Source: Pseudoprimorskyibacter insulae (GTDB lineage: Bacteria; Pseudomonadota; Alphaproteobacteria; Rhodobacterales; Rhodobacteraceae). From it: a stretch of DNA of 64,000 nt. The position numbers and the translations under genes are program-made. The stretch lies in NCBI RefSeq assembly GCF_900302505.1, contig NZ_OMOJ01000001.1:310001-374000 (forward strand). Direction: 5' to 3'. Position 1 is the stretch's first letter; each line of letters opens with the position of its first letter. This document shows positions 60,573-64,000 of the stretch, in pieces. The notes under the pieces were generated by a model. It was not told the origin of the DNA, did no database searches, and saw nothing but the letters and a program-made list of their open reading frames with translations.

Positions 60573-61411
60573 CTTCCGCTGCTTTCCGAACTCATGCCGT
60601 CAAGCGCGCCCAAGGCCCCTTGAAACTGGGTCTCTAGCCAGATCCGGGCCCCATCGATCGCACTGGTGTATGAGGTTAGGAAGGGTTCCGCCTGTGGCAC
60701 CGCATCGACGATATGCGGGGCAAACACATAGACGGCAAAGCCGATCAGGAACAACAAGACCGCCGCGCGAAGCCCTTTGCCAAACCCGCTTTGGGGTTCG
60801 GCCAATTCGGCCTGCGCCTCTTGGTCGCGTTCGATTTCGCGCTGTTCGGTCGCCGTGCGCAGGGTCGAGTTAATCTCCTCGATATCGGGCAGCAGATCCC
60901 GCCGAGACGCGCCTTTGGGCGGCTCAGGCACGGCAGGTGGATCCAGATCTTCGGGCTCATCCTCAACGGGCGGGGGCGGAGCAGGGCGGCGCGGTTTCGA
61001 CTTCGGCTCATCAAGGCCAAGGTCGGGTTGGCTTTCCAGACGGTCCCGTTCTGCGGCGCGAACACGGGCTTCACGCTCGGCCTCTTCGCGCAACACATCG
61101 GCCACTTCGGGATCAAGCGCGCGCCGGGCCGGGGCGACCGGCGGGGCGGGCACAGGTTTGCGCGGCTGAGGCGCGGGGGGCGGCGTGGGTGCAACCGGCT
61201 CTGGCTCAGGCTCTGTTACAGGGGCAGGGTCTGGCGCGACCTCACTCGCCTCAAGCTCAAGATCCGCTGGGATTGCTTCGGGCATGTGGTCGGGGTGGTA
61301 CTGATACCATGTGTGACCGCAGTTCGAGCATTGCACGTCCCGCCCTGCCGTTGGAATCACATCCAAAGGCACTTCGTATTGTGCGTCGCAATTGGGGCAA
61401 ATCAGCCGCAT
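60569..61411 (-). CDS. MJ0042-type zinc-ribbon membrane protein
   Basis: 280 residues. The N-terminal zinc ribbon uses Cys5, Cys8, Cys28 and Cys31 (MRLICPNCDAQYEVP and VQCSNCGHTW). A long low-complexity Pro/Glu/Ala region follows (about 45-165), then a single hydrophobic helix (LRAAVLLFLIGFAVYVFAPH) and a short tail ending SSESSGS. The family is common in alphaproteobacteria; its function is not known. It is divergent from ftsE across 149 nt, in which I see no clear promoter. Confidence 0.82.
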   Translation of the reverse strand: MRLICPNCDAQYEVPLDVIPTAGRDVQCSNCGHTWYQYHPDHMPEAIPADLELEASEVAPDPAPVTEPEPEPVAPTPPPAPQPRKPVPAPPVAPARRALDPEVADVLREEAEREARVRAAERDRLESQPDLGLDEPKSKPRRPAPPPPVEDEPEDLDPPAVPEPPKGASRRDLLPDIEEINSTLRTATEQREIERDQEAQAELAEPQSGFGKGLRAAVLLFLIGFAVYVFAPHIVDAVPQAEPFLTSYTSAIDGARIWLETQFQGALGALDGMSSESSGS

Positions 61412-61560
61412 GCTCGTCCTCGTTCTAGGTCAGGCCGCCTGTGAGCCTGTGGTTTACCATAAGGATATGACCCAGTGCGGAAAAGTCCAATGTATCAAAG
61501 GGTGACGCATTGAAACCTTGACGATGCTCAGGCACAACAAAGGCGCCTTTAATTTGCCGG

Positions 61561-62250
61561 ATGGACGTACCAGTGATCGAGCTTGAAAATGTGGCCTATA
61601 GTTATGGCGGCGGCGAATTGCTGTCCGACATATCGCTAAAACTGGCCCCCGGATCGTTCCACTTCCTGACCGGCCCATCCGGCGCGGGCAAAACGACCTT
61701 TCTAAAACTGTGCTACGGTGCCTTGGTGCCGACCTCGGGCTATGCCCGCCTGTTTAACCGCGATGTGCGCGATCTGGATCGCGACGCCATTGCCTTGGTG
61801 CGCCGCCGTGTGGGGGTTGTGCACCAAGATTGCCAGTTTCTGGACCATCTGCCCGTGGCTGAAAACATTGCCCTGCCGCTTACGGTATCGGGCCAGGACA
61901 GCATTGCCCAGCAATCCAACCTCAAGGAATTGATGGCTTGGGTTGGCCTGAACAACCGCGCCAACGCCCTTCCGCCGGAACTCTCGGGCGGGGAGCGTCA
62001 GCGGGCTGCCTTGGCGCGCGCGCTGATTATGTCGCCCGATGTGATCTTGGCGGATGAACCGACAGGCAACGTCGATTGGGAAATGTCGCAACGCCTGCTG
62101 CGCCTGTTGGTCGAGCTGAACAAGATGGGCAAGACGGTGATGATTGCCACCCACGATCTGGCCTTGATCCGCGCCGCCAAAAGCCAGGTGCAGGCGCGGG
62201 TGCTGCGCATTTCGAACCGCCGGTTGCAATTGGCGGGGGCGGATCTGTGA
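61561..62250 (+). CDS. ftsE: Cell division ATP-binding protein FtsE
   Basis: 229 residues from ATG 61561. A GTG at 61573 (VIELENVAYSYGG) has a better site, GGATGG 8 nt upstream, and may be the true start. Walker A GPSGAGKTT (38-46), Q-loop GVVHQDCQFLDHLP, signature LSGGERQRAALARAL, Walker B VILADEPTGNVDWE, switch His MIATHDLAL. With FtsX it activates septal peptidoglycan hydrolases. Overlaps ftsX by 4 nt. Confidence 0.9.
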   Translation: MDVPVIELENVAYSYGGGELLSDISLKLAPGSFHFLTGPSGAGKTTFLKLCYGALVPTSGYARLFNRDVRDLDRDAIALVRRRVGVVHQDCQFLDHLPVAENIALPLTVSGQDSIAQQSNLKELMAWVGLNNRANALPPELSGGERQRAALARALIMSPDVILADEPTGNVDWEMSQRLLRLLVELNKMGKTVMIATHDLALIRAAKSQVQARVLRISNRRLQLAGADL

Positions 62251-63152
62251 AAAACGTGATCAGCAATGTCCTAGCCGTTTTCACCGCCCATGGGTCGTCT
62301 GACCGGGTGGTGCCGCCGACCGGGTTCACTGCGCGTCTGACTGTGTTCACAGCCGCGGCAATGGCGCTTCTGGCGGTGTTCGCGCTGGCCTTGGCGCTGG
62401 CGTCTGGGCGTCTGGCGCGTCAATGGGGCAATGAATTGGCCCGCACCTCCACCGTGCGCATATCCGCCCCTGCCGAACAGATGGCCGAACAGACGGCAAT
62501 CGCGCTGCGCGTTCTGCAAACCACGCCCGGCGTGGCTGAAGCCCGCGCCCTGAGCGCTGAGGAACAACAGGCCCTGCTGGAACCATGGTTTGGTCCTGAT
62601 CTGCCGGTGGCGAACCTGCCGATCCCGCAACTGATTGATATCGTTGAAACCGGTGATGGCTATGACAGCGCGGGCCTGCGCCTGCGCCTCAGTGCCGAGG
62701 TGCCGGGCGCGGTTCTGGATGACCACACCCGCTGGCGCAAACCGCTGGTGTCCGCTGCGGCCCGGCTGCGGCTTTTGGGCTGGATGTCGATCCTGCTGAT
62801 TGGCGGGACCATGGCCGCCATGGTGACACTTGCTGCCAATGCGGCGCTGGCAGCCAATGCGCAGGTGATCGCCGTGCTGCGGTTGGTCGGCGCCAAGGAT
62901 GACTATATCGCGGCGGCCTTTGTGCGCCGCTTCACCCTGCGGGCCTTGGCTGGGGCGGGCATCGGTACGGTTGTCGGGATGCTGGCCATCCTGATCCTGC
63001 CCAGCACTGGCGAGACCGAAGGCTTTCTTACTGGCATTGGCTTCCGCGGATCGCACTGGATCTGGCCGATGCTGATCCCGCCATTGACCGGAGCCGTGGC
63101 CTTTGCCGCAACACAGATGGCTGCAAAACGCGTTCTGGGGGCGCTGCGCTAA
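62247..63152 (+). CDS. ftsX: Cell division protein FtsX
   Basis: 301 residues with a GTG start at 62247, inside the ftsE stop (GTGA). One N-terminal helix (LTVFTAAAMALLAVFALALA), an extracytoplasmic domain (about 60-165), then three C-terminal helices starting at LLGWMSILLIGGTMAAMVTL, with VIAVLRLVGAKDDYIAAAFV as the FtsX coupling segment. It forms the FtsEX complex at the septum. Stop overlaps the plsC start (TAATG). Confidence 0.9.
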   Translation: MKNVISNVLAVFTAHGSSDRVVPPTGFTARLTVFTAAAMALLAVFALALALASGRLARQWGNELARTSTVRISAPAEQMAEQTAIALRVLQTTPGVAEARALSAEEQQALLEPWFGPDLPVANLPIPQLIDIVETGDGYDSAGLRLRLSAEVPGAVLDDHTRWRKPLVSAAARLRLLGWMSILLIGGTMAAMVTLAANAALAANAQVIAVLRLVGAKDDYIAAAFVRRFTLRALAGAGIGTVVGMLAILILPSTGETEGFLTGIGFRGSHWIWPMLIPPLTGAVAFAATQMAAKRVLGALR

Positions 63153-63895
63153 TGAGATATGCAATTCAGTGGCTGCGGTCGGTGGTCTTCATTGTCCAGA
63201 TGTATGTGATGATGCTGTTGATGGGGATTGCATTTCTGCCGTGGGCCTTGCTTTCGCGCAATGGCGCAGTGCAGGCGGGGCGGACCTATTGCAAATACGT
63301 CTGCTGGTCCGCCGGATGGATGGTTGGCCTGAAAACCGAAGTGCGCGGCACGCCCCCCAGGGATGAGGTCATGGTCGCCTCCAAGCACCAGTCCTTTCTC
63401 GATATCATCATGATTTTCGGCGCGGTTCCGTCCGGCAAGTTCATCATGAAAAAGGAACTGCTTTGGGCGCCGGTTCTTGGCCAATACGCGATCAAGATGG
63501 GCTGTGTTGCTGTCGACCGCGGCAAGCGCGGCGCAGCCATTCAAAAAATGCTGGCAGATGTCAAAGCAGGCGCGGCCCAGCCCGGCCAGCTGATCATCTA
63601 CCCGCAAGGCACCCGCGTCCTGCCCGGCGTAAAGAAACCCTATAAAGTGGGCGCCGCCGCGCTCTATTCGCAGCTTGGACAAGACTGCGTGCCTGTGGCC
63701 ACCAATGTTGGCCTGTTCTGGCCGCGCAAAGGGATCTACCGAAAGCCCGGTCTTGCGGTTGTGGAATTCCTGCCGCGCATCCCAGCGGGCCTATCCCACG
63801 AAGACTTCCTGGCCAAATTGGAAGACGAGGTCGAAACTGCCTCTGAGGCGCTTCTGCATGAGGGTGGATTTTATGACAAAGATTCAAACACTTGA
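63152..63895 (+). CDS. plsC: 1-acyl-sn-glycerol-3-phosphate acyltransferase
   Basis: 247 residues. N-terminal membrane helix (VVFIVQMYVMMLLMGIAFLP), catalytic HxxxxD at His79-Asp84 (SKHQSFLD), and YPQGTR near 150-155 where FPEGTR is usual, plus ATNVGLFWPRKGI. It makes phosphatidic acid from lysophosphatidate. Linked to ftsEX by overlapping codons, tying phospholipid synthesis to division genes. Its 3' end overlaps the next gene. Confidence 0.9.
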   Translation: MRYAIQWLRSVVFIVQMYVMMLLMGIAFLPWALLSRNGAVQAGRTYCKYVCWSAGWMVGLKTEVRGTPPRDEVMVASKHQSFLDIIMIFGAVPSGKFIMKKELLWAPVLGQYAIKMGCVAVDRGKRGAAIQKMLADVKAGAAQPGQLIIYPQGTRVLPGVKKPYKVGAAALYSQLGQDCVPVATNVGLFWPRKGIYRKPGLAVVEFLPRIPAGLSHEDFLAKLEDEVETASEALLHEGGFYDKDSNT

Positions 63896-64000
63896 GGCGC
63901 TGACCGCCCTTTATTCGGACCCGGTCCCGGCCTCGATCAGCAAGGTCGCCCATCACATCACACCGATGTATGGCAAATGGATCGAAGGCGCGCGGTTCTG
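63873..64000 (+). CDS. PPOX-type FMN-binding split-barrel protein, 5' part only
   Basis: The first 42 codons are present (MTKIQTLEALTALYSDPVPA, then SISKVAHHITPMYGKWIEGA), and the gene runs off the window. This start resembles pyridoxamine 5'-phosphate oxidase-related flavoproteins of the MSMEG_1061 type. GAGGG and GGTGGA upstream (63860-63868) serve as ribosome binding site. It overlaps the plsC end by 23 nt in another frame. Too little is visible for a firm function. Confidence 0.6.
   Translation, partial: MTKIQTLEALTALYSDPVPASISKVAHHITPMYGKWIEGARF

Overview
The window looks like a chromosomal stretch from an alphaproteobacterium of the Rhodobacterales (Roseobacter/Rhodobacter type). The grounds are the protein sequences of RpoB, RpsJ and RpoA, an ATP12-type F1 chaperone, a BztABCD amino-acid transporter, high GC in most genes (39 of 60 bases in a sampled rplB line) and gene order. 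The genus cannot be fixed by eye. No rRNA, tRNA, CRISPR array, insertion sequence or prophage was seen.

Layout. Bases 1-35351 hold the transcription/translation supercluster on the + strand: rplJ(partial)-rplL-rpoB-[glycosyltransferase-like]-rpoC / rpsL-rpsG-fusA-tuf / rpsJ-rplC-rplD-rplW-[secreted unknown]-rplB-rpsS-rplV-rpsC-rplP-[secreted SnoaL-like, 2OG-Fe(II) oxygenase]-rpmC-rpsQ-rplN-rplX-rplE-rpsN-rpsH-rplF-rplR-rpsE-rpmD-[P450, MAPEG, TetR]-rplO-secY-adk-rpsM-rpsK-rpoA-rplQ. Four cargo inserts break an otherwise classical order. Three of them follow an intrinsic terminator, and the r-protein segments after them tend to have a candidate sigma70 promoter; the best of these share a TTGNNN / 17-nt spacer / TATANN form. 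A small family of hairpin repeats (GTAGGGTGGG type) sits just 3' of several of these genes.

Bases 35413-41511 hold housekeeping genes: a DCC-family protein (- strand), a periplasmic Deg protease, rarA, crcB, an RluA-type pseudouridine synthase, a Gph-like HAD phosphatase and the ATP12 chaperone, mostly with overlapping start and stop codons. Bases 41693-46237 are the bztABCD glutamate/glutamine/aspartate/asparagine ABC transporter operon, with a hairpin terminator after the binding-protein gene.

Bases 46269-56743 run mostly on the - strand: rpmH-rnpA-yidD, then ttcA, an EAL phosphodiesterase, yidC-MOSC-engB-argB-[4Fe-4S protein]-sixA. A + strand pentapeptide-repeat membrane protein sits between yidD and ttcA. 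The last 7 kb carries a VTT-domain membrane protein with a mercuric-reductase-like flavoprotein, an orphan histidine kinase, a zinc-ribbon membrane protein (- strand), ftsE-ftsX-plsC and the start of a PPOX-type flavoprotein.

The most interesting aspect is the fragmentation of the r-protein supercluster into terminator-cargo-promoter modules. Two details stand out: a putative 2-oxoglutarate oxygenase next to rplP, and a P450/MAPEG/TetR cassette with a clear operator palindrome.
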